Assembly (NCBI RefSeq): GCF_026167665.1
Contig: NZ_CP098740.1
Span: 3,782,001-3,846,000, forward strand
Source of the DNA: Streptomyces drozdowiczii
Lineage (GTDB): Bacteria; Actinomycetota; Actinomycetes; Streptomycetales; Streptomycetaceae
Length of the DNA: 64,000 bases
Direction: 5' to 3'
Below, one piece after another: positions 37,152-45,410 of this stretch; position 1 is the first letter of the stretch; each line of letters starts with the position of its first letter. The position numbers were made by a program, and so were the translations under genes. The notes below the pieces were generated by a model that was not told the DNA's origin, searched no databases, and saw nothing but the letters and a program-made list of their open reading frames with translations.

Positions 37152-40100
37152 TCGCGGTGCGTTCGGTTGGCAAGCTGATACGGGCCCTGCTGAGCCTCGT
37201 CGTCCTCGCGGCGCTGCTCGCCGGGCTGCCGGTGCTGCTCTGGTGGGCGACCGGCGTCGTCCTCGACAACGGGATCGAGGACCTGACCCACCTGTTCTCC
37301 CGGCAGGACACCGGGGGCGCCTTCCTGCTCCTGCTCGCCGCCGCCGGCTGGGTCGGCTGGGCGGGCTTCGCCTTCTCCGTCCTCCTGGAGATCCCCGCCC
37401 AGCTGCGCGGCCGTACGGCCCGCCGGCTGAGCGGCCTCGGGGCGAGCCAGCGGGCCGCCGCGACGCTGATCGGCTCCATCCTGGTGCTCCTGCCGACGGC
37501 CGGTTCGGCCCTCGCCGCACCGGCCGCCGCGCCGGTCTCCGCCACCCAGTCGTACGCCCACACCGGCACCACGGACACCGCGCACACCACGGACGCCCGC
37601 ACCACGCGGCAGGCCGCGTCGGCCGACTCGTACACCGTGCGGGACGTCCGTCCTGCCGAGAGCCTGTGGAGCATCGCGGAGGACCGGCTGGGCGACGGCA
37701 ACCGCTGGCACGAGATCGCCACGCTCAACGAGGGCCGGGTGATGACGGACGGCACGGTCTTCCACGCCCAGGGCTTCCTCCAGCCCGGCTGGAAGCTGCG
37801 GATGCCGGCCGGCACGGGTGCCGCCCACGAGGCGGCGGCGTCCTCGGGCGGGACGGCGACCGTCCGCCCCGGCGACTCGCTGGGCGCCATCGCGGACCGC
37901 GAACTCGGCGACCCGGCGCGCTACGGGGAGATCTTCGATCTCAACCGGGGTACGGAGGTGCCGGGTGGCGGCACGTTCACGAACCCGGACCTGATCATCC
38001 CGGGCCAGAAGCTGAAGCTACCGGCCTCCGGCCCGGCGAAGCCGAAGCCCGCTGACCCGGCCCCGGACGAGTCGGCCCGGCCCGCACCGGCGAAGCCGAC
38101 GCCGGCCAAGCCGGCGGAGACCGCCAAGCCGAAGCCGACGGAGACGGCGAAGCCCGCGCCCGCGAAGCCGGCGGAGACGGCGAAGCCGAAGCCCGCCGAG
38201 AGCGCGCCGGCCAAGCCGGCGGAGACGGCGAAGCCGAAGCCGGAGGAGAGCGCCAAGCCGGACCCGGCCGAGTCGGCCAACCCGGCCGAGAGCGCCAAGC
38301 CCGCGCCCGCCAAGCCGGCGGAGACGGCCAAGCCGAAGCCCGCCGAGAGCGCGAAGCCGGCGGAGACGGCCAAGCCGAAGCCTGCCGAGTCGGCCAAGCC
38401 CGCGCCGGCGGAGACGGCCACGCCGAAGCCCGTCGAGTCGGCCAAGCCCGCGCCGGCGGAGACGGCCACGCCATCCCCCGGGCAGGAGAAGCCCGGGGCG
38501 GCCGCCCCGGCCGGGGCCGCTTCCGGTGACGAGGACGCCGGGTTCTCCGCGCGTACCGGCGCCGGAATCGGCGCCCTGCTCGCCGCCGGGGTCCTCGGCG
38601 TCCTCGGCACGCGCCGCATCGTGCAGCAGCGTCGTCGGCGCCCCCGGCGCCGCATCGCGTTGCCCGAGGGCGATGCCGCTGTGCTGGAGAGGGACATGCG
38701 GGCGGCCTCGGCGGACGTGCCCGAGGGGCTCGACCTGCTGGACCGCGCCCTGCGCACCCTCTCCGCCGAGCTGGCGCGCGAGCGCACGCCGCTGCCGCAG
38801 CTCGACGCCGTCGTCGTCACCCCGGACGGGGCCGCGCTCCACCTCTGCGAACCGGCCGTCCCCGTAACGCCGTTCGTGCCCGTGGTGAGCGGGGACGAGA
38901 TCTGGTGGTGCCCGAAGGACTCGGAGGCGCTGCTGCCCGCCGAGGGCGCTTCGGCGACCGCGCTGCCGTATCCGGCGCTGATCAGCCTGGGCACGAGCTT
39001 CGAGGGGTTCCCGGTCCTGGTCGACCTGGAGCGGATCGGGATGCTCCGGCTGGACGGCGAGGCGGAGGACGTACGGTCCGTGCTGCTGGCGCTGGCCGTG
39101 GAGCTGGCCTCCGACTCGCTGCACGCCGAGCACACCGTCCGGCTGGTCGGCTTCGGCGAGGAGCTGCGGGCGGCGTTCCCGGGCCGCGTCGTGCACCACG
39201 CGACCCTGGAAGCCGCCGTCACCGGCCTCCGCGCCCACGACGAGGCGCAGCGGCGGGCGCTGGCGGAGAGCGGGTCGGAGAGCCTGCGCGAGGCCCGGCT
39301 GCTGGGCACCGGGGCGGACGCCTGGGCGCCGCAGATCGTGCTGTGCGCCCTGCCGCTGACCGGCTCGGACCCGAGCGCGCGCGCCCTGCTCGACCTGACG
39401 GCGGCACAGCCCCGCACCTCGCTGGCCGCCGTGACGAGCGCCGACGCCGAGCTGGGGCTGCCGGAGACCTGGAGCGTCGATGCCGCGCCCGGCGTCGTCG
39501 TGACGATCCCGGAGACCGACCTCGAAGTGATGCTGCAACGCCTCGAACCCGCCCAGTACGCCGCCTTGTTGGAGCTGATGGCGGTGACCGAGCGGCCCAT
39601 GGACGAGCCGACGCCCACCTGGGCCCGGCCGCAGGACCCACGACTCACGCTCGCCGTCATGGCCGCCCCGGAACCGGAGGCCGCCGGGAAGGACGGGAAC
39701 CCGATGCACGCCGTCCCCGTGGAGGAAACGATCACCGCTCCGGCACCGGTGCCCGCCCACCCGTACATCAGGGTGCTCGGGCCGGTCGAGATGGAGTCGG
39801 CCGAGGGCCCCGTCGAGTCCAACCGCCGCGGCCGCCTGACCGAGATGGCCGCCTGGCTCGTCCTGCACCCGGGTCTGGAGCACCGGGCCCTGGACGAGGC
39901 GATCTGGCCGGGCCGCGAGGTCGGGCACTCGCTGCGCAACTCCAATGTGAGCAAGCTGCGCGCCTGGATGGGCGGCCAGTCCTATCTGCCGTTCGTGACG
40001 GACGGGCGGTACGCCCTCGCCCCGTACGTGCGGTGCGACTGGCTGGACTTCCAGGAGCTGTACCAGGAGGGCATGCACGCCCGGGGCGCCGCCGCCGACA

Positions 40101-40510
40101 CCGCGCTGGCGCGGGCGCTCTCGCTGGTCCGGGGCACCCCGTTCGCGGGGACCAACCCGCGCAATTACCTGTGGGCGGACACCATGTTCCACGACATCGT
40201 GTCGTCGGTCGTGGACGTCGCCCACGAGCTGGCGGAACGGTGCCTGGCGGCCGGTGACCTCACCGGCGTCGTCGCGGCGGCGACCCGCGGCCTGGTCGCC
40301 TCCCCGGAGAGCGAACTGCTCACCCGCGACCTCTTCCGGGCCCACGCGGCACGCGGCGACCGGTCCGCCGTCATCGAGGCGGCGGACCGGCTGAACCGGC
40401 TCAACGAGGAGCTGGGGACCGACGCGGAGGACGAGACGATCGACCTGCTCCGGGACATCCTCAAGGCCCTCCCCGACGCGCCGGTCGTGGGGGCCACCTC
40501 GGCGGCCTAG
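37148..40510 (+). CDS. LysM - transmembrane - SARP/BTAD regulator-like protein
   Basis: 1120 residues. Three hydrophobic segments (about 12-34, 55-78, 105-125) precede two LysM domains (about 160-222 and 236-296), which bind peptidoglycan. A long AKPAETAKPKP repeat (about 297-445) could span the wall. A single helix (about 471-488) followed by QQRRRRPRRR puts the rest in the cytoplasm. From residue 872 the sequence matches a SARP winged helix (VLGPVEMESAEG) and BTAD domain, families that activate transcription. It closes the Tad operon, with GTGA overlap. I infer a sensor linking wall contact to transcription, though the DNA-binding part may instead be a structural scaffold. Confidence 0.8.
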   Translation: MIAVRSVGKLIRALLSLVVLAALLAGLPVLLWWATGVVLDNGIEDLTHLFSRQDTGGAFLLLLAAAGWVGWAGFAFSVLLEIPAQLRGRTARRLSGLGASQRAAATLIGSILVLLPTAGSALAAPAAAPVSATQSYAHTGTTDTAHTTDARTTRQAASADSYTVRDVRPAESLWSIAEDRLGDGNRWHEIATLNEGRVMTDGTVFHAQGFLQPGWKLRMPAGTGAAHEAAASSGGTATVRPGDSLGAIADRELGDPARYGEIFDLNRGTEVPGGGTFTNPDLIIPGQKLKLPASGPAKPKPADPAPDESARPAPAKPTPAKPAETAKPKPTETAKPAPAKPAETAKPKPAESAPAKPAETAKPKPEESAKPDPAESANPAESAKPAPAKPAETAKPKPAESAKPAETAKPKPAESAKPAPAETATPKPVESAKPAPAETATPSPGQEKPGAAAPAGAASGDEDAGFSARTGAGIGALLAAGVLGVLGTRRIVQQRRRRPRRRIALPEGDAAVLERDMRAASADVPEGLDLLDRALRTLSAELARERTPLPQLDAVVVTPDGAALHLCEPAVPVTPFVPVVSGDEIWWCPKDSEALLPAEGASATALPYPALISLGTSFEGFPVLVDLERIGMLRLDGEAEDVRSVLLALAVELASDSLHAEHTVRLVGFGEELRAAFPGRVVHHATLEAAVTGLRAHDEAQRRALAESGSESLREARLLGTGADAWAPQIVLCALPLTGSDPSARALLDLTAAQPRTSLAAVTSADAELGLPETWSVDAAPGVVVTIPETDLEVMLQRLEPAQYAALLELMAVTERPMDEPTPTWARPQDPRLTLAVMAAPEPEAAGKDGNPMHAVPVEETITAPAPVPAHPYIRVLGPVEMESAEGPVESNRRGRLTEMAAWLVLHPGLEHRALDEAIWPGREVGHSLRNSNVSKLRAWMGGQSYLPFVTDGRYALAPYVRCDWLDFQELYQEGMHARGAAADTALARALSLVRGTPFAGTNPRNYLWADTMFHDIVSSVVDVAHELAERCLAAGDLTGVVAAATRGLVASPESELLTRDLFRAHAARGDRSAVIEAADRLNRLNEELGTDAEDETIDLLRDILKALPDAPVVGATSAA
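38036..38482 (+). repeat. Ala-Lys-Pro-rich coding repeats
   Basis: Degenerate in-frame repeats of GCGAAGCCGAAGCCCGCCGA-type units encode AKPAETAKPKPAES blocks, roughly ten to fifteen copies. They are prone to length variation and assembly collapse. Confidence 0.7.
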
Positions 40511-42015
40511 AGCGCTTCGTACGCGAACCAGTCGAAGTGCACCGTGCCGCTGGCCGCGTACAGGCCGATCACCCGGCCCGTGAAGCCGCCGGTGACCTCC
40601 GTGGAGAGGTAGCGCCCGTCGAGTGAGCCGAGGGCGGTGAACGTGCCGTCCGGCTCCTCGACGCCCAGGGACACCGTGTCCGGGCCTGTGCACGGGTCGA
40701 GCGGGGCCCGGGTGGGGGCGATGTCGATCCCGAGGACCACCGGTCCGGCGGGCGCCGGGCGGGACGCGACCACCGTGCGGAGCGGGCCGATCCGGGCGAC
40801 GAGCCGGATCTGGCCGCCGCCCGCCTCGACCGCGTAGTGATGCGCCTCGTCGAGCCGGACCGCGAGCCCGCCGTGGCCGTCCGCCGCGTCGGTCAACGCA
40901 CGCGTCCGGCACGCCGGATGCTGCTGGCGGCGGCCGGTGAACACCGCGTCCGGGTCGTCCAGCGTGCCGCCCCGCCCGTGCAGGGTCAGCCAGCCGGGGC
41001 GCTCCTTCGTCCCGGCCCGCCCGGCGGTCGAGCGGCGCGGCGAGATCCAGTACGGGCGCGGCTCGGCCAGGTCGAAGTCGTCCCGGTCCGGGCCGGCGGC
41101 GGCCGGGACGGGCGTCAACGGCCAGGGCGGGGCCGGGAGTTCGGTGGTCACCTCACCGATCACGGGCCAGCCGTCCACCCAGGTCACCGGGGCGAGGAAG
41201 GTCTCCCGGCCGAGGACGTGCCAGCCGGGGGTGCCGCCGCCCGGCCGCACCCCGAGGAGCACCAGCCACCAGGAGCCGTCCGGCCCCTGCACCAGGTCGC
41301 CGTGGCCGGTGTTCTGGACGGGGTGCTCGCGGCCCCGGTGGGTGAGGACCGGGTTGTCCGGGCAGGGCTCGAACGGACCGGCGGGCGAGGGGCCGCGCGC
41401 CACGGAGACGGCGTGCCCGCGCTCGGTGCCGCCCTCCGCGATCAGGAGGTACCAGTGGTCGCCGATCCGGTAGAGGTGCGGGGCCTCCGGCGCCTTCGCC
41501 CCGGGCGCCCCGGACCAGATGCGGCGCGGTTCGCCGAAGGTCTCGCCGGTGTGCGGGTCGATGCGGACCTGGGAGACCCCGGCGACGGTGCACCAGCAGG
41601 TGCCGTCCTCGTCCCAGGCGAGGTCCGGGTCGATGCCGGGCACGCCGGGCAGCGGGACCGGGTCGGACCAGGGGCCGGCCGGGTCGGTGGTGGTGAACAG
41701 CAGGTTGCCCACCTCGACATTGGTGACGACGAGCCAGAACCGGCCGTCGTGGTGCCGGAGCGTCGGCGCGTAGATGCCGCCGGAGGCCCGGGTCCCCGGC
41801 GTCAGGTGCAACTGCTCGGGGCGGTCCAGGACGTTGCCGATCTGCGTCCAGTGGACCAGGTCGCGGCTGTGGAAGAGCGGGAGGCCCGGGAAGTACTCGA
41901 AGCTGGAGCACACCAGGTAGTAGTCGTCGCCCACGCGGCAGACGCTGGGGTCGGGGTGGAACCCGGGGATCACCGGGTTGCTGACGGTGGTGCCCGTCTG
42001 GTCTCGGACTGGCAT
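40507..42015 (-). CDS. Glycoside hydrolase family 43 (beta-xylosidase/arabinosidase-like)
   Basis: 502 residues, no signal peptide, so intracellular. The five-blade catalytic part begins NPVIPGFHPDPSVCRVGDDY (Asp22 as general base), has PGIDPDLAWD and KAPEAPHLY (Glu about 178 as general acid). The last 190 residues form a beta-sandwich like that in GH43 xylosidases. The stop overlaps the previous gene's stop by 4 bp (convergent). A palindromic operator lies 19 bases upstream of the start. Confidence 0.87.
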   Translation of the reverse strand: MPVRDQTGTTVSNPVIPGFHPDPSVCRVGDDYYLVCSSFEYFPGLPLFHSRDLVHWTQIGNVLDRPEQLHLTPGTRASGGIYAPTLRHHDGRFWLVVTNVEVGNLLFTTTDPAGPWSDPVPLPGVPGIDPDLAWDEDGTCWCTVAGVSQVRIDPHTGETFGEPRRIWSGAPGAKAPEAPHLYRIGDHWYLLIAEGGTERGHAVSVARGPSPAGPFEPCPDNPVLTHRGREHPVQNTGHGDLVQGPDGSWWLVLLGVRPGGGTPGWHVLGRETFLAPVTWVDGWPVIGEVTTELPAPPWPLTPVPAAAGPDRDDFDLAEPRPYWISPRRSTAGRAGTKERPGWLTLHGRGGTLDDPDAVFTGRRQQHPACRTRALTDAADGHGGLAVRLDEAHHYAVEAGGGQIRLVARIGPLRTVVASRPAPAGPVVLGIDIAPTRAPLDPCTGPDTVSLGVEEPDGTFTALGSLDGRYLSTEVTGGFTGRVIGLYAASGTVHFDWFAYEAL

Positions 42016-42033
42016 GGCATCCGTTCCTGTCTG

Positions 42034-42047
42034 TCGAAGCGCTTCGA
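42034..42047. promoter_or_regulatory. LacI-type palindromic operator before the GH43 gene
   Basis: TCGAAGCGCTTCGA, a perfect 14-bp palindrome with a central CG, the form recognised by LacI-family sugar regulators. No lacI gene is in the window. Confidence 0.55.
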
Positions 42048-42112
42048 TACCCGGGTGACCGAGGTGACCCTAGTGACCGGGTGCGCACGGGACAAGGGGT
42101 GCCGTCGGGCCC

Positions 42113-42397
42113 TCATCGGCGGCGCAGGACGGCGGCGCGGACCTTCAGGAGGTTCGGCACCAGCGCGTAGACGACCGCCGGAACGACGATCCCGGTGATC
42201 ACCAGGGTGCGCAGCAGCATCGGGAAGCCCTTGACGTACGGGCCGACCAGCAGCTGCACGACCGTCAGGGCGGCGAAGACCGCGATCCAGGTGAGCAGGG
42301 CCCGCGTGTGCACGGAAGGCAGTGCGGCCGGCTGTGCGGGGGAGGTGGCGGACGTGGTGGTCGGGCGGGCGGCGGTGGGGCGGGCGGTGGTGGTCAT
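42113..42397 (-). CDS. Two-helix membrane protein controlled by the TetR regulator
   Basis: 94 residues. A Thr/Ala/Pro-rich N-terminus then two membrane helices (about 35-55 and 60-85), ending in VLRRR. ATG 42397 has GGAGGGG upstream. It diverges from the TetR gene across the operator at 42471-42513, so it is the likely target. Function unknown. Confidence 0.75.
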   Translation of the reverse strand: MTTTARPTAARPTTTSATSPAQPAALPSVHTRALLTWIAVFAALTVVQLLVGPYVKGFPMLLRTLVITGIVVPAVVYALVPNLLKVRAAVLRRR

Positions 42398-42470
42398 GAG
42401 GAGTCCCCTCCGGGTCGGTGTGAACGCTTGCGGAAGGCGGTGGCGCTGCCCTCGGTGACGCGCCCCACTG

Positions 42471-42513
42471 TGCCAACCAACTGGTTGGGTGTCAACCATC
42501 CAGTTGGTTGGCA
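42471..42513. promoter_or_regulatory. TetR operator, 14-bp inverted repeat
   Basis: TGCCAACCAACTGG (42471-42484) and its exact complement (42500-42513), 15-bp spacer which itself contains TGGTTG/CAACCA. The right arm overlaps the -35 of the TetR promoter. Confidence 0.7.
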
Positions 42514-42536
42514 TCCGTGCGAACTCGTTCTACGCT
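42508..42536 (+). promoter_or_regulatory. Promoter of the TetR gene, leaderless
   Basis: TTGGCA (42508-42513), 17 bases, TACGCT (42531-42536), and ATG 42543 seven bases later, at the expected transcription start. Confidence 0.7.
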
Positions 42537-42542
42537 GGTGCC

Positions 42543-43142
42543 ATGGCCCCGGACACGACCCACACCAAGGAACGGCTCCTCGCTGCGGCGAAGGAGGAAT
42601 TCGCGGCTCACGGCATTGCCGGGGCGCGCGTCGACCGCATCGCGGAGCTGGCCGGCGTGAACAAGGAACGGATCTACGGCTACTTCGGCAACAAGCAGAA
42701 ACTGTTCGACGCCGTCGTGGGGCGTGCACTGGACGAGCTGGCCGCGGCCGTCCCGCTGAAGGGCGGCGACGACCCCGCCGAGTACGTGGGCCGGGTCTAC
42801 GACTTCCACCGCGACAATCCGGTCCTCGTCCGGCTCTTCTTCTGGGAGGGCCTGCACTACCGCGACGGCGTCCTGCCCAACGAGGAGGGCCGCCGCAGTC
42901 GCTACGAGGAGAAGATCGCCGCCCTCGCGGAGAGCTTCGGGACCGAGGCGTCGCCGCAGGTCGCGGCCTGTCTGCTGAGCCTGATCGGGCTCGCCGCCTG
43001 GCCCAACGCCGTGCCGCAACTGGCCCGCCTGATCATCGGCCCCGACGCGGAGGCGGCCGACGGCCTCGACCTGCGCGCCCATGTGGTGGCCTTCGCCCGA
43101 CAGGCCCTCTCCGACGTGCCGGCCGTGGGCCCGGCTTCCTGA
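42543..43142 (+). CDS. TetR family transcriptional regulator
   Basis: 199 residues. The helix-turn-helix is at about residues 25-48 (GARVDRIAELAGVNKERIYG, then YFGNKQKLFDAVV). The ligand domain is helical. ATG 42543 is chosen from the promoter. It probably represses itself and the divergent membrane protein. The stop codon lies in the first unit of a tandem repeat array. Confidence 0.88.
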   Translation: MAPDTTHTKERLLAAAKEEFAAHGIAGARVDRIAELAGVNKERIYGYFGNKQKLFDAVVGRALDELAAAVPLKGGDDPAEYVGRVYDFHRDNPVLVRLFFWEGLHYRDGVLPNEEGRRSRYEEKIAALAESFGTEASPQVAACLLSLIGLAAWPNAVPQLARLIIGPDAEAADGLDLRAHVVAFARQALSDVPAVGPAS

Positions 43143-43334
43143 AGCGGGCCGTGGAGGTGGGCCCTTGAGGCGGGTCCTTGAGGCGGGCCCCTGAGGCGGG
43201 TCCTTGAGGCGGGGCCTTGAGGCGTGCCCCTGAAGCGGGTCCCTGAGGCGGGGCCTTGAGGCGTGCCCCTGAAGCGGGTCCCTGAGGCGGGCCGTGGAGG
43301 TGGGCCCTTGAGGCGGGCCCCTGAGGCGGGCCGG
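43140..43334. repeat. 13-bp tandem repeat array, about 15 units
   Basis: Units near TGAGGCGGGTCCT start about every 13 bp from 43140 to 43322 with few interruptions. A 39-bp three-unit block (43231-43269) is repeated (43270-). It fills the gap between convergent TetR and response regulator genes. Not multiple of three and not CRISPR-like, since there are no unique spacers. Confidence 0.85.
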
Positions 43335-43351
43335 CTCCGTACCCCCGCCCG

Positions 43352-43993
43352 TTATCCCCTGAGGTACGCCAGGACCGCGAGCACCCGGCGATTGGTGGTG
43401 TCGTCCACGGACAGGTCGAGCTTGCCGAGGATGGAGCCGAAGTGCTTGCTCACCGTGCCCTCGCTGACCGAAAGGGCCTCCGCCACCGAGGCGTTGGACT
43501 TGCCCTCCGCCATCAGCGCCAGCACCTCCAGCTCGCGCGCGGACAGCCGGGACAGCGGGTCCCTGCGGTGCCGGATCAGCTGCCGGACCACCTCCGGGTC
43601 GACCACGGTGTCCCCGGCGGCGACCCGGGCGAGGGCGTCCACGAACTCCTCGACGTGGCCGATGCGTTCCTTGAGGAGATAGCCGACGCCCCGCCCGTCC
43701 GCCGAGTCGAGCAGGTCCTCCGCGTAGGTGCGCTGCACGTACTGGCTGAGCACCAGCACCGGCAAACCGGGCTGTTCCGAACGCAGTTGGAGAGCGGCGC
43801 GCAGGCCCTCGTCGGAGAAGCCCGGCGGCATGCGGACATCGGTCACCACGACGTCCGGGCTGTGCTCGCCGACGGCCGCGATCAGCTCGTCCGCTGTGCC
43901 CGCACCCGCCACCACCTGATGGCCGAACCGCTCCAAGAGACCGACGAGACCTTCGCGCAGGAGCACGCTGTCCTCGGCCAGTACGATCCGCAC
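43352..43993 (-). CDS. NarL/LuxR-family response regulator
   Basis: 213 residues. Receiver domain VRIVLAEDSVLLREG with phospho-acceptor Asp52 in TDVRM, and a LuxR helix-turn-helix (LSARELEVLALMAEGKSNAS). GTG 43993 starts three bases before the kinase gene's stop region (2-bp gap), so the pair is co-transcribed. The likely target is the divergent ABC transporter operon. Confidence 0.9.
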   Translation of the reverse strand: MRIVLAEDSVLLREGLVGLLERFGHQVVAGAGTADELIAAVGEHSPDVVVTDVRMPPGFSDEGLRAALQLRSEQPGLPVLVLSQYVQRTYAEDLLDSADGRGVGYLLKERIGHVEEFVDALARVAAGDTVVDPEVVRQLIRHRRDPLSRLSARELEVLALMAEGKSNASVAEALSVSEGTVSKHFGSILGKLDLSVDDTTNRRVLAVLAYLRG

Positions 43994-43995
43994 GC

Positions 43996-45279
43996 TCAGG
44001 GCCTCTCGCTCGCGGCCGGCACCGGCACTTCCAGGCGGAACACCGTGGGCCCGCCGGGGGGACTGGACAGTACCAAACGGCCGTCCAGCACCGAGAGACG
44101 GTCGGAGACCCCCTGGAGCCCGGTCCCGTCCCCCGCCGAAGCGCCGCCCCGCCCGTCGTCCGCGACCTCCACCACCAGCCGCCCCCGCGCCACCCGCCCG
44201 GACACCCGGACCCGCTCCGCCCCGCTGTGCTTGGCCGCGTTCGCCAGGGCCTCGCACACCGCGAAGTACACCCCGCCCTCCACGGCCCCCGGCAGCCGCT
44301 CCGGCAGGTCCAGCTCCACGTCGACCGGCACCACCGAACGGTCCGCGACGTCCTCCACGGCCGCACCCAGCCCCCGGTCGGTGAGGACCTGGGGGTGTAT
44401 GCCCCGGATCAGCTCCCGGATCTCCACCAGCGCGGTGTCCGCCTCGCCGTGCGCCTTCGCCAGCAGCCCCGCCAGCGGCTCCGGCGGGCCCTCGAGCCTG
44501 GCCAGTCCGAGCGTCATCGAGAGGGCCACCAGCCGCTGCTGCGCCCCGTCGTGCAGATCGCGCTCGATGCGCCGCCGCTCTGCCTCGAAGGCGTCCACCA
44601 GCCGGGTGCGGGACCGGTCCAGCTCCCGCAGCTGCGCCCCCGCCCCGGAGTCCGTGAGCAGCGCCCGGGCCACCGTCGCGCGCCAGGCCGCCAGCACCCC
44701 CAGCGGATAGGCGAACACCGGGAGCAGCGCCAGCCCGGCGAGCAGCGTCGCGAAGGCGGCCGGATAGGAGTGGACGAGCCAGAGCTTCAGGACCCGGGCC
44801 TCCTCGCCGCCGCTCACGACGAGCATCACAGGCGCCGCGATCATCCCGCCGCACACCGTGAGCGCCGCCCCCACGGTCACCGCTTCCACCGGCCACAGGA
44901 CGACTGCGGTGAGCAGCGTGTACCCCAGCTCCCGCCAGGTCGCCCACTCCCGCAGCCGGGTCCGCAGCCAGGCGGTGGGCCCGGGGCCGTCCGGTTCGCC
45001 GTGGACCGGGGCGAGCGGGCCGGGATCCACCAGCCGCAGCCTCCGGCGCTCCAGGGCGGCGAACGGGATGCCGGAGAGACCCAGGGTGAGCAGCAGCGGG
45101 AGACCGACGAGGACCACGGCGAGCGCGCCGCCGGCGACCGCGAGCAGCAGCAGGACGACGAGCGCCAGGGCGCCGGTGAGCGCACCGGTCAGCAGATAGA
45201 GCGTCGCCCGCCACGGCCAGGGGCCGCGCACGTACCGCCGCTGCCACAGGGCCTGGTGGAGGCCGGGGGAGGAGGACAT
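43996..45279 (-). CDS. HisKA_3 sensor histidine kinase
   Basis: 427 residues. Four to five membrane helices with short loops, then the dimerisation helix ERRRIERDLHDGAQQRLVAL (phospho-His about 242) and a GHKL ATPase domain (NAAKHSG N-box, DDGRGG). Very small extracellular loops suggest intramembrane sensing. Such kinases often sense envelope stress or antimicrobial peptides, in line with the divergent BceAB-like transporter. Confidence 0.88.
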   Translation of the reverse strand: MSSSPGLHQALWQRRYVRGPWPWRATLYLLTGALTGALALVVLLLLAVAGGALAVVLVGLPLLLTLGLSGIPFAALERRRLRLVDPGPLAPVHGEPDGPGPTAWLRTRLREWATWRELGYTLLTAVVLWPVEAVTVGAALTVCGGMIAAPVMLVVSGGEEARVLKLWLVHSYPAAFATLLAGLALLPVFAYPLGVLAAWRATVARALLTDSGAGAQLRELDRSRTRLVDAFEAERRRIERDLHDGAQQRLVALSMTLGLARLEGPPEPLAGLLAKAHGEADTALVEIRELIRGIHPQVLTDRGLGAAVEDVADRSVVPVDVELDLPERLPGAVEGGVYFAVCEALANAAKHSGAERVRVSGRVARGRLVVEVADDGRGGASAGDGTGLQGVSDRLSVLDGRLVLSSPPGGPTVFRLEVPVPAASERP

Positions 45280-45317
45280 GGGGAAACGGTAGGTGGCGCG
45301 CGCGGACCCGGACCACC

Positions 45318-45373
45318 CAGCGGTTTCTACTCTTGAGGTGGAGATAGCTCCACCTCAAGAGTAGAAACCGCTG
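45318..45373. promoter_or_regulatory. 56-bp near-perfect hairpin between the two-component system and the ABC transporter
   Basis: Two 26-base arms (45318-45343 and 45348-45373), perfectly complementary, with loop ATAG. The arms include TCTACTCTTGAGGTGGAG. Lies 39 bases from the kinase start and 37 from the transporter start. Either a symmetric regulator site with mirrored promoters, or a hairpin in the transcripts. Confidence 0.8.
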
Positions 45374-45410
45374 CGATGTGCCGGGCAGGCGGCCGGGGTT
45401 GGCTGAGGGC

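Noticed and set aside
38036..38482. DNA minisatellite of independent interest
   Set aside because: The repeats keep frame and encode a wall-spanning linker, so the selection is probably on the protein.
18340..40510. Integrative conjugative element
   Set aside because: No relaxase, coupling ATPase, integrase, excisionase or att repeats; base composition matches the surroundings. The tRNA at 15796 has no visible repeat of its 3' end farther on.
43140..43334. CRISPR array
   Set aside because: Units of 13 bp are contiguous and lack unique spacers; no cas genes nearby.
42492..44366. 624-codon open frame on the minus strand across the tandem array
   Set aside because: It is the antisense of the TetR gene and a frame-shadow of the two-component genes, and the repeat region only gives low-complexity RLRDPLQGH blocks.
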